Shown here: in pieces, positions 8,740 through 15,981 of the stretch
Layout of the letters: every line of letters starts with the position of its first letter
How positions within the stretch are numbered: the stretch's first letter is position 1
From: JALONO01 sp038209965
GTDB lineage: Bacteria; Bacteroidota; Bacteroidia; Cytophagales; Thermoflexibacteraceae
Reading direction: 5' to 3'
NCBI GenBank assembly: GCA_038209965.1
Contig: JBBQXF010000064.1
Location: 1 to 28,072, forward strand
DNA length: 28,072 nucleotides
The notes under the pieces: model-generated
Told to the model about the DNA's origin: nothing
Seen by the model: only the letters and a program-made list of their open reading frames with translations
Database searches by the model: none
Program-made: the position numbers and the translations under genes

Positions 8740-10536
8740 ATGGATTTTCCGGTGCGATTGATCAAGCGACAAGACTTGCTCAACCTTAATGGGCAAGTGG
8801 TCAACCTAGAGAAAATCGTTGGGCAGGCCACTGATTTTGTGGCCAATATAGAGCGGGGCAACTTGAGCATTTCTATGGCCGATGCCGACCACCAATTGCT
8901 GGCTGCACTGGCCAGCATGCAGGCCCGGTTGCAACAGATCGCCGCCCAGGAGCAGGAGCGCAATTGGGCCACCGAAGGTTTGGCCCAGTTTGCCAACATC
9001 CTCCGCCAACAACAAGAGCTCAAAAGCCTGGGGGATACCGTCACCACCCATTTGGTCAACTACACCGGGGCCAATCAAGGGGCACTGTTCTTATTGGCCG
9101 ACCAAGAAAATGAGGCTGAACCGGTGCTGGAGATGATCGCCTGTTATGCTTATAACCGCAAGAAATATTTACAAAAAAAAATTGGCTTGCGCGAAGGATT
9201 GGCGGGCCAAGCCGTTTTGGAACGGGACACCATATTCCTTACCCAAGTTCCTCCCGATTACCTCAGCATTGCCTCCGGTTTGGGCAGTGCCACCCCGGCT
9301 TCGGTGCTCATTGTACCACTCAAGACCAACGACCAAGTGGTTGGCGTGGTGGAACTGGCCGCTTTCCGGCAGTTCAAGGCCCATGAGATTGGCTTTGTGG
9401 AAAAAGTGGGGGAGAGCATTGCCTCGGCCATACTGTCTGTCCAGAATGCCGAACGCACCCTGCGACTGTTGGGGGAATCGCAGTTGCAAAGCAATGAACT
9501 TCGACAGCGCGAAGAAGAAATGCGGCAAAACATGGAGGAACTGGAGGCCACCCAAGAAGCTGCCCGCCGTGCCGAGGAGGAAGCCAGCCGGGGGCGCAAT
9601 ATGCTCGATTCGCTGATCAACACCACCCAAGATTCCATCATGGTGGTGGGGCAAGACTACAAGATCCAGTTTGTCAACGAAGAAGTAAAGCGGCGCTACA
9701 AAGGAACTGAGTATGATGGCATAGCCAAGGGCGCCAATGTGTTGGAAATGTTGGCCAAGAGCGGCCCCCAAGTGCTACAGGAATGGACAGCATATTACCA
9801 ACGGGGCCTAAGTGGCGAGAGTTTTGATTTTGCCTCTTTCAGTAATGTTAAAAACGAAAAACTGCATCGCCATTACTTTTTCAATCCTATTCGCGATGGC
9901 CATGAAGTGCTGGGCGTGGCGGTCATCTCCCGCGATGTGACCAAACAAATGAACAACGAAGAACAGATCCGTGTTCTGCTGGAAAAAGCGCAACATCAAG
10001 GGCAAAAGCTAACGGAAAAAGCCCAACATCAAGGGCAGGAGCTCATGCGGACCCAGATCAACATCATTGCCGTAACCGATAACTCCCAAGAGACCATGCT
10101 GATGATCGACCGCAACTATCAGGTGCTGATCATGAACAAAGCCCTCAAAAACCGCTACCAAGGGACTGGTTACGAACAAATGACTATTGGAGCCAATGTG
10201 CTGGAGATAATGGAAAAAGCCAGCCCAACCGCCGTCCGGGATGATTGGAAGCGCTATTACGACCGGGCGTTGCAAGGTGAATCCTTGGACATGGTACTCC
10301 AAAACGTGCTCGACGATGCCCACTCAACTTACCGCTATTATTATGTCAGCCCGATTCTTTTTGACGAACAGATCGTGGGCGTGGCTATCTTTTCTCGCGA
10401 TGTCACTCGCCAGCGGGTGGCCGAGCTAGAAGTGGAACGGCTCACCCAATTGCTCCTCCAGCGCGAAAACATAGTGAAACAACAAGCCCAAGAACTGAAT
10501 ACCCTCCGGCAGCAACTGGCTGAACAAGTCCAATAA
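8740..10536 (+). CDS. Soluble GAF-PAS-PAS coiled-coil sensor protein without an output domain
   Basis: A 598-aa protein without signal peptide or transmembrane helix. The N-terminal 1-97 is helical and resembles a HAMP-like linker (NWATEGLAQFANILRQQQ). Residues about 98-236 form a GAF domain (EGLAGQAVLERDTIFLTQVP, then VPLKTNDQVVGVVELA). A coiled coil at about 240-290 (REEEMRQNMEELEATQEAAR) leads to PAS 1 (about 291-403) and PAS 2 (about 448-555), which are clear duplicates: each carries a GANVLE motif followed by a YY-RxLxGES segment. The linker holds an exact 11-residue tandem repeat starting EKAQHQGQ. A C-terminal coiled coil closes the protein. No HisKA, HATPase, GGDEF, methyl-accepting or DNA-binding domain is present, so it probably works by binding a partner, perhaps a kinase. 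The ligand is unknown. Confidence 0.9.
   Translation: MDFPVRLIKRQDLLNLNGQVVNLEKIVGQATDFVANIERGNLSISMADADHQLLAALASMQARLQQIAAQEQERNWATEGLAQFANILRQQQELKSLGDTVTTHLVNYTGANQGALFLLADQENEAEPVLEMIACYAYNRKKYLQKKIGLREGLAGQAVLERDTIFLTQVPPDYLSIASGLGSATPASVLIVPLKTNDQVVGVVELAAFRQFKAHEIGFVEKVGESIASAILSVQNAERTLRLLGESQLQSNELRQREEEMRQNMEELEATQEAARRAEEEASRGRNMLDSLINTTQDSIMVVGQDYKIQFVNEEVKRRYKGTEYDGIAKGANVLEMLAKSGPQVLQEWTAYYQRGLSGESFDFASFSNVKNEKLHRHYFFNPIRDGHEVLGVAVISRDVTKQMNNEEQIRVLLEKAQHQGQKLTEKAQHQGQELMRTQINIIAVTDNSQETMLMIDRNYQVLIMNKALKNRYQGTGYEQMTIGANVLEIMEKASPTAVRDDWKRYYDRALQGESLDMVLQNVLDDAHSTYRYYYVSPILFDEQIVGVAIFSRDVTRQRVAELEVERLTQLLLQRENIVKQQAQELNTLRQQLAEQVQ
9982..10047 (+). repeat. Tandem 33-bp direct repeat encoding an 11-residue heptad-like unit
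   Basis: Two adjacent 33-bp units (9982-10014 and 10015-10047) inside the GAF/PAS gene encode EKAQHQGQKLT and EKAQHQGQELM, residues 415-436. They lie between the two PAS domains. The high DNA identity points to a recent in-frame slip or duplication that lengthened the linker helix by 11 residues, three helical turns, which would keep coiled-coil register. Confidence 0.85.
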
Positions 10537-10567
10537 ACTATCCAGTCAGCGGGGGAGATCGATAATA

Positions 10568-11191
10568 CTATAGCTTAGCCTTTAAATACGCCAAAATCAC
10601 TTCTAGGGCTTTTTCCATGCCCGTATTGTCATAATGATTGGGGATGATAAAATCCACGTTGCTCTTGGTGGGGTTGATGTATTTTTCGTAGGAGGGCAGT
10701 ACATGGTGCTCATAGCGATAGAGCACGTCGTCCAGATCGCAGCCCCGTTCCATGTTGTCGCGGATGATCCGGCGGCGGATTTTCACCACGTCGCTCGCAT
10801 CGACAAAAATCTTCAAATCCAACAACTTGGCTATTTGCGCGTAATAGAACACAAAAAGTCCCTCTACCACTACAATGGGGCAGGGCTGGTAAGTGAGCAT
10901 TGCCGGGACGATGGAACGGTTGTTAAACGTATATTCAAGCCGTTGAACGGGCTGCCCGTTGCGCAGTTGGAGCAGATCACGGGTGTATTCGGCTTCATCG
11001 ATGGACTCGGGCAGGTCAAAATTCATAAACCCGCGCCCATCAATTGGTTGCTGATCCCCGGGCCGGTAATAATTGTCCTGCGAAATAAGGCACAGCTCTT
11101 CCGGGCCAAAAGCACTGAGCAGTTTTTTTAAAAAGTACGTTTTCCCGGAGCCACTGCCCCCGGAAATACCGACAAAGAAGGGCGTTTTCAT
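10568..11191 (-). CDS. udk: Uridine kinase
   Basis: Phosphorylates uridine (and usually cytidine) to the monophosphate in pyrimidine salvage; cytosolic. The 207-aa protein has the P-loop GISGGSGSGKT at residues 8-18, the substrate-binding QDNYY at 38-42, NFDLPESID, the central VVVEGLFVFY strand, and the RRIIRDNMERG lid region with its arginines. This matches the family's usual length (about 205-215 aa). It lies downstream of the delta-prime gene with a 150-bp gap and converges with the GAF/PAS gene, 31 bp apart. Confidence 0.93.
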   Translation of the reverse strand: MKTPFFVGISGGSGSGKTYFLKKLLSAFGPEELCLISQDNYYRPGDQQPIDGRGFMNFDLPESIDEAEYTRDLLQLRNGQPVQRLEYTFNNRSIVPAMLTYQPCPIVVVEGLFVFYYAQIAKLLDLKIFVDASDVVKIRRRIIRDNMERGCDLDDVLYRYEHHVLPSYEKYINPTKSNVDFIIPNHYDNTGMEKALEVILAYLKAKL

Positions 11192-11341
11192 TCTGTGGAC
11201 AAAACTACACCAGATTGGAGCGAATTTACAAATGATGGGCCGAATGGATGCCCACTAGCGGGGCTTTTGGCGCAAAAATACCATTTACCGGCCTTTATGC
11301 TTCCCCTCATTGGAAAAAGGGTGCCGATCTTCCCCAATTTC

Positions 11342-12484
11342 CTACTTGACGCGAAACAATTGGGCCACTTGCAAGGACAAATCCAGAAACACCATTTTGG
11401 GGCTGGCGTTCCGCTCAATATGGGCATGGGCTTCATTGAATTTTTGGGCAATGGAACTGGCATTCCGGTCGTTGAGCACTTTGGAGAAATTGCGGACAAA
11501 CTCGAGCGACTCGGCCTCGAGCCGGAGCAGGGCCTCACCAGCGTGCAGGTAGATCAGGCTCTCGCGCAGCGTGGTAAGGCCGTATAGGAGCAGTCCCTTT
11601 TGTTCTTCTTTGTCAAGGGCGTTAAACTTGTCGGCCTCTTTCACCAGCGTGCCCACATCCATGCGGAAACACAGGCGCATCCAATCGCGGAAGCGTCCTT
11701 GGCTGGTATCAGCCGCGCCATTGCTCAGCCGGCGGGCCTCCCCCAAGCTCCCGTCCGCCAAAACGGCCAGTGAGTGGGCGTGTGCTTCGGGCAGCCCAAA
11801 AGCACCTACCAAGAATTGCTTGACTTCGCGATCGGTAAAAGGCCGCACTGCCACTAGCTGGGTGCGCGATAAAACGGTGGGCAACAGGCTGTCCAAACTT
11901 TGGGACACCATCAGGAAAAGGGTCTGATCGGGCGGTTCTTCCAGTACTTTGAGAATGGCATTGGCCGCATTGGCGTTCATCAGTTCCGGCAGCCAGATCA
12001 GCATTATTTTGTAGTTCGCTTCGAAGGCTTTGAGCGACAGATCCCGGATGATGTTGCGCCCCTCGGCCACTGGAATGATGCACTGCTTGTTTTCCGCGCC
12101 CACTGCGGCGGCCCAGTCGGGCAAGCCAGCGTAAAGGCCCCCGCCCTGCAACAGGAACGCCCGCCACTCGACCAAAAAGGCTCGGCTGACGGCATCTTCG
12201 CGTTTGGCCACTTTTTTGGTAGTGGCGGTGGGAAACACAAAATGCAGATCAGGGTGGATCAGTTTCTTGAATTTGTGGCAAGTTGGGCAGGTGCCGCAAG
12301 CATCGGTACTCTCTGGGGTGAGGTTCTCGCAATTGACCAATGTGGCGTAGGCCAGGGCCAGGGCCAGAGCCCCGCCCCCTGGTTTGGAAAGAAACAACTG
12401 GGCATGGGCAACGTGGCCGGTCTGCACCGCTCGCACGAGGGTTTGCTTGATTTCCGTTAAACCGATAATGTCTGCAAATTGCAC
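11342..12484 (-). CDS. holB: DNA polymerase III delta-prime subunit (clamp loader)
   Basis: Clamp-loader AAA+ subunit that helps open the beta sliding clamp. The 380-aa protein begins MQFADIIGL, the usual start of the fold. The Walker A region (residues 33-40, KPGGGAL) lacks the GKS/T lysine, as is common in delta-prime, which does not hydrolyse ATP. A zinc-binding cysteine set is intact: C52, C63, C66 and C69 (CGTCPTC). The ANAANAILKVLEEPP motif and the TVLSRTQ segment (in place of SRC) fit the family. The C-terminal third is the collar helix domain. It sits upstream of udk on the same strand. Confidence 0.9.
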   Translation of the reverse strand: MQFADIIGLTEIKQTLVRAVQTGHVAHAQLFLSKPGGGALALALAYATLVNCENLTPESTDACGTCPTCHKFKKLIHPDLHFVFPTATTKKVAKREDAVSRAFLVEWRAFLLQGGGLYAGLPDWAAAVGAENKQCIIPVAEGRNIIRDLSLKAFEANYKIMLIWLPELMNANAANAILKVLEEPPDQTLFLMVSQSLDSLLPTVLSRTQLVAVRPFTDREVKQFLVGAFGLPEAHAHSLAVLADGSLGEARRLSNGAADTSQGRFRDWMRLCFRMDVGTLVKEADKFNALDKEEQKGLLLYGLTTLRESLIYLHAGEALLRLEAESLEFVRNFSKVLNDRNASSIAQKFNEAHAHIERNASPKMVFLDLSLQVAQLFRVK

Positions 12485-12537
12485 GGATTGCCAATGGTTT
12501 TTAGGCTTTCAAAAAATAAGCGCCGACCCACCTCCCA

Positions 12538-12996
12538 CTATTTGATCTGGGCCACTACCTCGATCTCGATCATGACCTCGGGATCATACAGGGCTTCCAC
12601 CCCCACCAGCGTACTGGCCGGCGGGGCATCCATGTTCAGGTAGCCCCGGCGCACTTCGCGCAGCAGGTTCCGCCGCTCTACGGTAAGCCCGGTCATGTAG
12701 GTGTTGATTTTCACCACATCGGCAAAGGTAGCCCCGGCCGCCTGAAGTGCCACGCGCAAGTTCTCAAAAACTTGCACCACTTGCGCCTTGAAATCGCCCT
12801 TGCCCACCAAGTTGCCTTGCACGTCGGTCGGGACTTGGCCCGAAAGGTAGATCATGGTGCCGCCCGTGGCCTTCACCACATGGGTGTAGCCGGGTGGTTT
12901 GAGCCAGCCCGACGGGTTGATGAATTCTTTTTTCACTTTTTGGGCGTTGCCTGATAGTGAGCATCCTAGAAGCATGAGCAATAAGCATTTTTTCAT
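12538..12996 (-). CDS. Exported RidA (YjgF/YER057c/UK114) family protein
   Basis: A 152-aa member of the Rid family, whose classical members hydrolyse reactive enamines/imines. The family body runs from FINPSGWLKPPGYTHVV through YLSGQVPTDVQGNLVGKGDF and VFENLRVALQAAGATFADVV to the C-terminal VMIEIEVVAQIK. Two features are unusual. It has an export signal (MKKCLLLMLLGCSLSGNAQ), with a possible lipobox Cys12 or a cleavage before Gln19, whereas most RidA proteins are cytosolic. The hallmark Arg of the PARS/T motif is replaced: residues 125-129 read PPAST, with Ala127 where Arg is expected. It is therefore likely one of the Rid subfamilies without proven deaminase activity. It lies 53 bp upstream of the delta-prime gene and is divergent from the SDR gene. 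Confidence 0.87.
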   Translation of the reverse strand: MKKCLLLMLLGCSLSGNAQKVKKEFINPSGWLKPPGYTHVVKATGGTMIYLSGQVPTDVQGNLVGKGDFKAQVVQVFENLRVALQAAGATFADVVKINTYMTGLTVERRNLLREVRRGYLNMDAPPASTLVGVEALYDPEVMIEIEVVAQIK

Positions 12997-13016
12997 TTGG
13001 TAGTTGGTTCATGGCA

Positions 13017-13059
13017 ATTGCCCCAATGACAGGTCAAAAATACACTGATTTGGGGCAAT
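13017..13059. promoter_or_regulatory. 10-bp inverted repeat in the ridA-like/SDR divergent promoter region
   Basis: ATTGCCCCAA (13017-13026) and TTGGGGCAAT (13050-13059) are perfect reverse complements, 33 bp apart centre to centre, about three helical turns. The pair lies between the divergent RidA-like (start 12996) and SDR (start 13124) genes. It could be a shared operator for both or a long-loop hairpin; there is no T-tract, so a terminator is unlikely. Confidence 0.45.
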
Positions 13060-13123
13060 CCCTTCCCGATTAGCTAAATGGGTGCTGGTTTTATGTCTAA
13101 ATTTGACCAAACATCAGCACATT

Positions 13124-13882
13124 ATGACCATTGATCTCAGCGGGTTGCACATTTTGATCACCGGGGCCAGCCGGGGCATTGGCCGGGCCGCCGCCTTGGG
13201 CTTGGCCGGGGCCGGGGCCAAAGTTGCCCTACATTACCACCAACAAACGGAAGCAGCCGAGCAACTGGCGGCCCAGATTGGCCCCCAAGCCGCCCTGTTT
13301 CAGGCCAACCTGGCCGATCCAGCCGACACTGTTCATCTCTTTGACCGCGTCGTGCGGGCTTGGGGCCACTTGGACGTGGTGGTCAACAATGCGGGCATTG
13401 CCCTCAACTCGCCGATGGACCTGCCCGAAAGCGAATGGCTGGCCGACTGGCAACGCACCATGGCCGTCAATTTGGAGGCTACGGCCCTGATCTGCAAAAA
13501 AGCCGTGGCCCACTTTGCCGGGCGACAAGGGGGCCGGATCATCAACATTGCCTCGCGGGCCGCTTTTCGGGGCGACACCGCCGACTACCTGGCCTATGCC
13601 GCTTCCAAGGGGGGCATGGTAGCCCTCACCCGGTCGCTGGCCCGTGCCTACGGGAAGCAGGGCATCAAGGCATTTATTTTGGCCCCGGGTTTCACCCGCA
13701 CCGATATGGCCCAAGATTTTATTGACCAATACGGGGAGAGCATTGCTTTGGGGGACATTGCCCTGCCCCGCCTCACCGAGCCGGCGGACATCGCTCCGAT
13801 GATCGTGCTGTTGGCCAGTGGATTGGCCGACCACGCCACCGGGGCCACCATCGACCTGAATGCGGGCAGCTATGTGCACTAA
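13124..13882 (+). CDS. SDR family NAD(P)-dependent oxidoreductase
   Basis: Classical short-chain dehydrogenase/reductase of 252 aa. I chose ATG 13124 over the upstream GTG 13082 because it puts the fold's first strand (LHILITG) near the N-terminus. Motifs: cofactor-binding TGASRGIG (13-20), NNAG (88-91), and the catalytic tetrad N116, S144, Y158 and K162 (AYAASKGG), then APGFTRTDM and a C-terminal GATIDLNAG. Length and motifs match the FabG-like branch, where members reduce 3-oxoacyl thioesters or oxidise many alcohols; the exact substrate cannot be read. Divergent from the RidA-like gene and followed by an intrinsic terminator. Confidence 0.92.
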   Translation: MTIDLSGLHILITGASRGIGRAAALGLAGAGAKVALHYHQQTEAAEQLAAQIGPQAALFQANLADPADTVHLFDRVVRAWGHLDVVVNNAGIALNSPMDLPESEWLADWQRTMAVNLEATALICKKAVAHFAGRQGGRIINIASRAAFRGDTADYLAYAASKGGMVALTRSLARAYGKQGIKAFILAPGFTRTDMAQDFIDQYGESIALGDIALPRLTEPADIAPMIVLLASGLADHATGATIDLNAGSYVH

Positions 13883-13993
13883 GGCGGATTGGCAACTGGA
13901 ATGACAAGCCTCCTCTGATCTTGGCCCAACTCATTCGCGCACGAGAAAAAACTGCCGTCGGCGGGGGCATCTTGGATGCAAACGGCATGGCAA

Positions 13994-14025
13994 AACCGAC
14001 TTGGCCCGTTGGTTCATTTTTTTTT
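13994..14025 (+). terminator. Rho-independent terminator after the SDR gene
   Basis: AACCGAC, a 7-nt loop, and GTTGGTT form a 7-bp stem with one G-U pair, followed by CA and nine T residues. It lies 112 bp after the SDR stop and before the fecI-like gene, separating the two transcripts. Confidence 0.6.
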
Positions 14026-14124
14026 CTGCCCAGATAGGGGTAAATCCATGCTAAATTGTCTTGGGAGGGTATGCCGAAATGCCCACCAAAACCCTAAATT
14101 TGCCAAAGAATTTAAACCCATATT

Positions 14125-14706
14125 GTGCAAATTCAGGAAGCGGACATCGCCTTGGCCATTCGGCAGGGCAACGAAACGGCTTACGAACAGGTTTTTAGGC
14201 TGTATTATGAGCGCTTGTGCAACTACGCCAACACCCTGCTTCACGATATGGACGAAGCCGAAGAGGTGGTACAGTCCATGTTTTTCAAATTATGGGAGAA
14301 ACGCGAAAACTTTGACATCACGATCTCGATCAAGTCGTACCTCTACCGGGCGGTGCACAACACTTGTCTCAACCGGGTGAAGCACGAAAAGATCAAGCGG
14401 GAATATGCCAGCCAGAATGCAGAACAGTTACAGCGCAATTTCAGTTATGCTTCTGACCTGACCATCAAAAATGAATTGGAAGAACGGATTGCCTTGGCCA
14501 TTGACCAGTTGCCCGAACAGTGCCGGCTGGTGTTCAAGCTGAGCCGTTTTGACGAACTAAAATACAGTGAAATAGCGGTTCAATTGGGCATTTCGGTCAA
14601 AACTGTCGAAAACCAAATGGGGAAAGCCCTCCGGGTGCTGCGTACCCACTTGGCCGAATACTTGGCGGTGCTCCTGATCATCTGGCTCAATACCCCGAGC
14701 CAATGA
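14125..14706 (+). CDS. FecI-type ECF sigma factor
   Basis: A 193-aa ECF sigma factor of the Bacteroidota FecI/RpoE-like group. GTG 14125 is the start; an in-frame stop lies at 14113 and no ATG intervenes. Region 2 is ETAYEQVFRLYYERLCNYAN through EAEEVVQSMFFKLWEKRENF and SYLYRAVHNTCLNRVKHEK; region 4 is LPEQCRLVFKLSRFDELKYS followed by EIAVQLGISVKTVENQMGKA (helix-turn-helix). It ends with a hydrophobic stretch (LAVLLIIWLN). The FecR gene starts 89 bp later, so this is a sigma/anti-sigma pair activated from the outer membrane. Confidence 0.93.
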   Translation: MQIQEADIALAIRQGNETAYEQVFRLYYERLCNYANTLLHDMDEAEEVVQSMFFKLWEKRENFDITISIKSYLYRAVHNTCLNRVKHEKIKREYASQNAEQLQRNFSYASDLTIKNELEERIALAIDQLPEQCRLVFKLSRFDELKYSEIAVQLGISVKTVENQMGKALRVLRTHLAEYLAVLLIIWLNTPSQ

Positions 14707-14795
14707 CCCAGTGGCTGCGGGAAAACGCTGCCCAAATTGGTTTTTTTAATTGACGATTAACGACATTATTGACGGCATAACCGGGCAATAAAAAT

Positions 14796-15887
14796 ATGGT
14801 GGACGACGATCTTTTGGCGAAACATTTTGCGGGCGAAACCGTGGCCGACGAGGAGCGGGTCATTCAAGATTGGCTGGCCGATCTGGATCACATTGCCCAT
14901 TACGACGACCTGCGCGAGGTATGGCAATCAGCCGCCAAAGTACGGATCCTTCGCCCAGTCGATACCGATGCTGCGTGGCTCAAGCTAAAGCAACGAATGG
15001 ATCACAGTGCTCAGCCGCTGGAAGGTGGCCTAGCCGCTGCTTTGCCCACCGGGGCCAAGGTGTTGCCATTTATTCCCCTGAAAAAAGTCCAAGCCGCCGC
15101 CCAAACAGAGATCGGTGCGCCGCCCCCCGCCCGTCAACTCGCCCCTCGATCCAAACCATTGGGCATTTGGCGCATGGCAGCGGCTGTGGCCCTGCTGGCC
15201 GTGGCCGGCTATTTCTTGTATGGTTATTGGGACAAACCAGCCGAAACCATCGCGCTTGCTACTTTCCAAGCCCAAGCCCAACCCAGCACAGTTAAACTGA
15301 CCGACAGTTCAACTGTGGCCCTAAACCGCAGTTCTACCCTGACCTTCCACCTGCAAGCCCATTCGCGCGAGGCTACGCTGGTGGGTGAAGCCTATTTTCA
15401 AATTGCCAAAAACCAGGCGCAACCCTTTGTCGTCATGGCGCAAGGCACCCAAGTGCGGGTAACGGGCACTGCGTTCAACATAAAAGCCTACACGCCCGAC
15501 AGCGTGTCGGTGGTGGTGACCGAGGGCCGGGTGATTTTCTCGGTGGGAGCTAACAGCCTAGAACTATCGGCCGGTGATCGGGCGGTGTACGCACGGCAGT
15601 CGCAACAATTGCACAAATACCTCAACACTGACAACAATATTGCTGCTTATGCCAACCGGGTTTTCAATTTTGACCAAACCCCGCTGAGCGAAGTTGTCCA
15701 AAAGCTCAATGAAGTCTATCAGGCCAATATCTCTTTGGCCAGTCCGGCCCTGCAAAGTTGCCTCCTAACGGTTGACTTTGACAACCAAGAACTTTCCACT
15801 GTATTGCAAATCATTGCCGACACCTTGGGACTGACCATTGAGCAACAACCAGCGGCAGTGGTATTGCGTGGGCCGGGGTGCAACTGA
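14796..15887 (+). CDS. FecR family anti-sigma factor with DUF4974-like C-terminus
   Basis: A 363-aa inner-membrane regulator that holds the FecI-type sigma factor and receives a signal from an outer-membrane STN protein. The N-terminal cytoplasmic part (1-125) binds the sigma factor; the transmembrane helix is at about 126-142 (RMAAAVALLAVAGYFLYGYW). The periplasmic FecR domain (about 152-270) shows LTDSSTVALNRSSTLTF, EAYFQIAKN and VRVTGTAFNIKAY. The DUF4974-like end (about 283-355) shows VFNFDQTPLSEVVQKLNEVY and ISTLASP-like sequence. This tail is related to the STN fold, fitting a direct contact with the next gene's STN domain, which starts 94 bp after the stop. Confidence 0.94.
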   Translation: MVDDDLLAKHFAGETVADEERVIQDWLADLDHIAHYDDLREVWQSAAKVRILRPVDTDAAWLKLKQRMDHSAQPLEGGLAAALPTGAKVLPFIPLKKVQAAAQTEIGAPPPARQLAPRSKPLGIWRMAAAVALLAVAGYFLYGYWDKPAETIALATFQAQAQPSTVKLTDSSTVALNRSSTLTFHLQAHSREATLVGEAYFQIAKNQAQPFVVMAQGTQVRVTGTAFNIKAYTPDSVSVVVTEGRVIFSVGANSLELSAGDRAVYARQSQQLHKYLNTDNNIAAYANRVFNFDQTPLSEVVQKLNEVYQANISLASPALQSCLLTVDFDNQELSTVLQIIADTLGLTIEQQPAAVVLRGPGCN

Positions 15888-15981
15888 ACGGGGCAAGTTA
15901 AAATGCCTTTACCAACCCCAGACCAATAGATTTCCCCCTGAAATCGTGCAAATTTGCGCCGAACTCATCGTCAAGTTTGTC

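Noticed and set aside
11342..12484. Missing Walker A lysine in the delta-prime subunit as a sign of a broken gene
   Set aside because: A degenerate P-loop is normal for delta-prime; the cysteine set and full length show an intact gene.
15838..15981. Longer N-terminus for the STN protein overlapping the fecR gene
   Set aside because: The extension would bury the signal peptide 48 residues inside the protein; ATG 15982 is far better.
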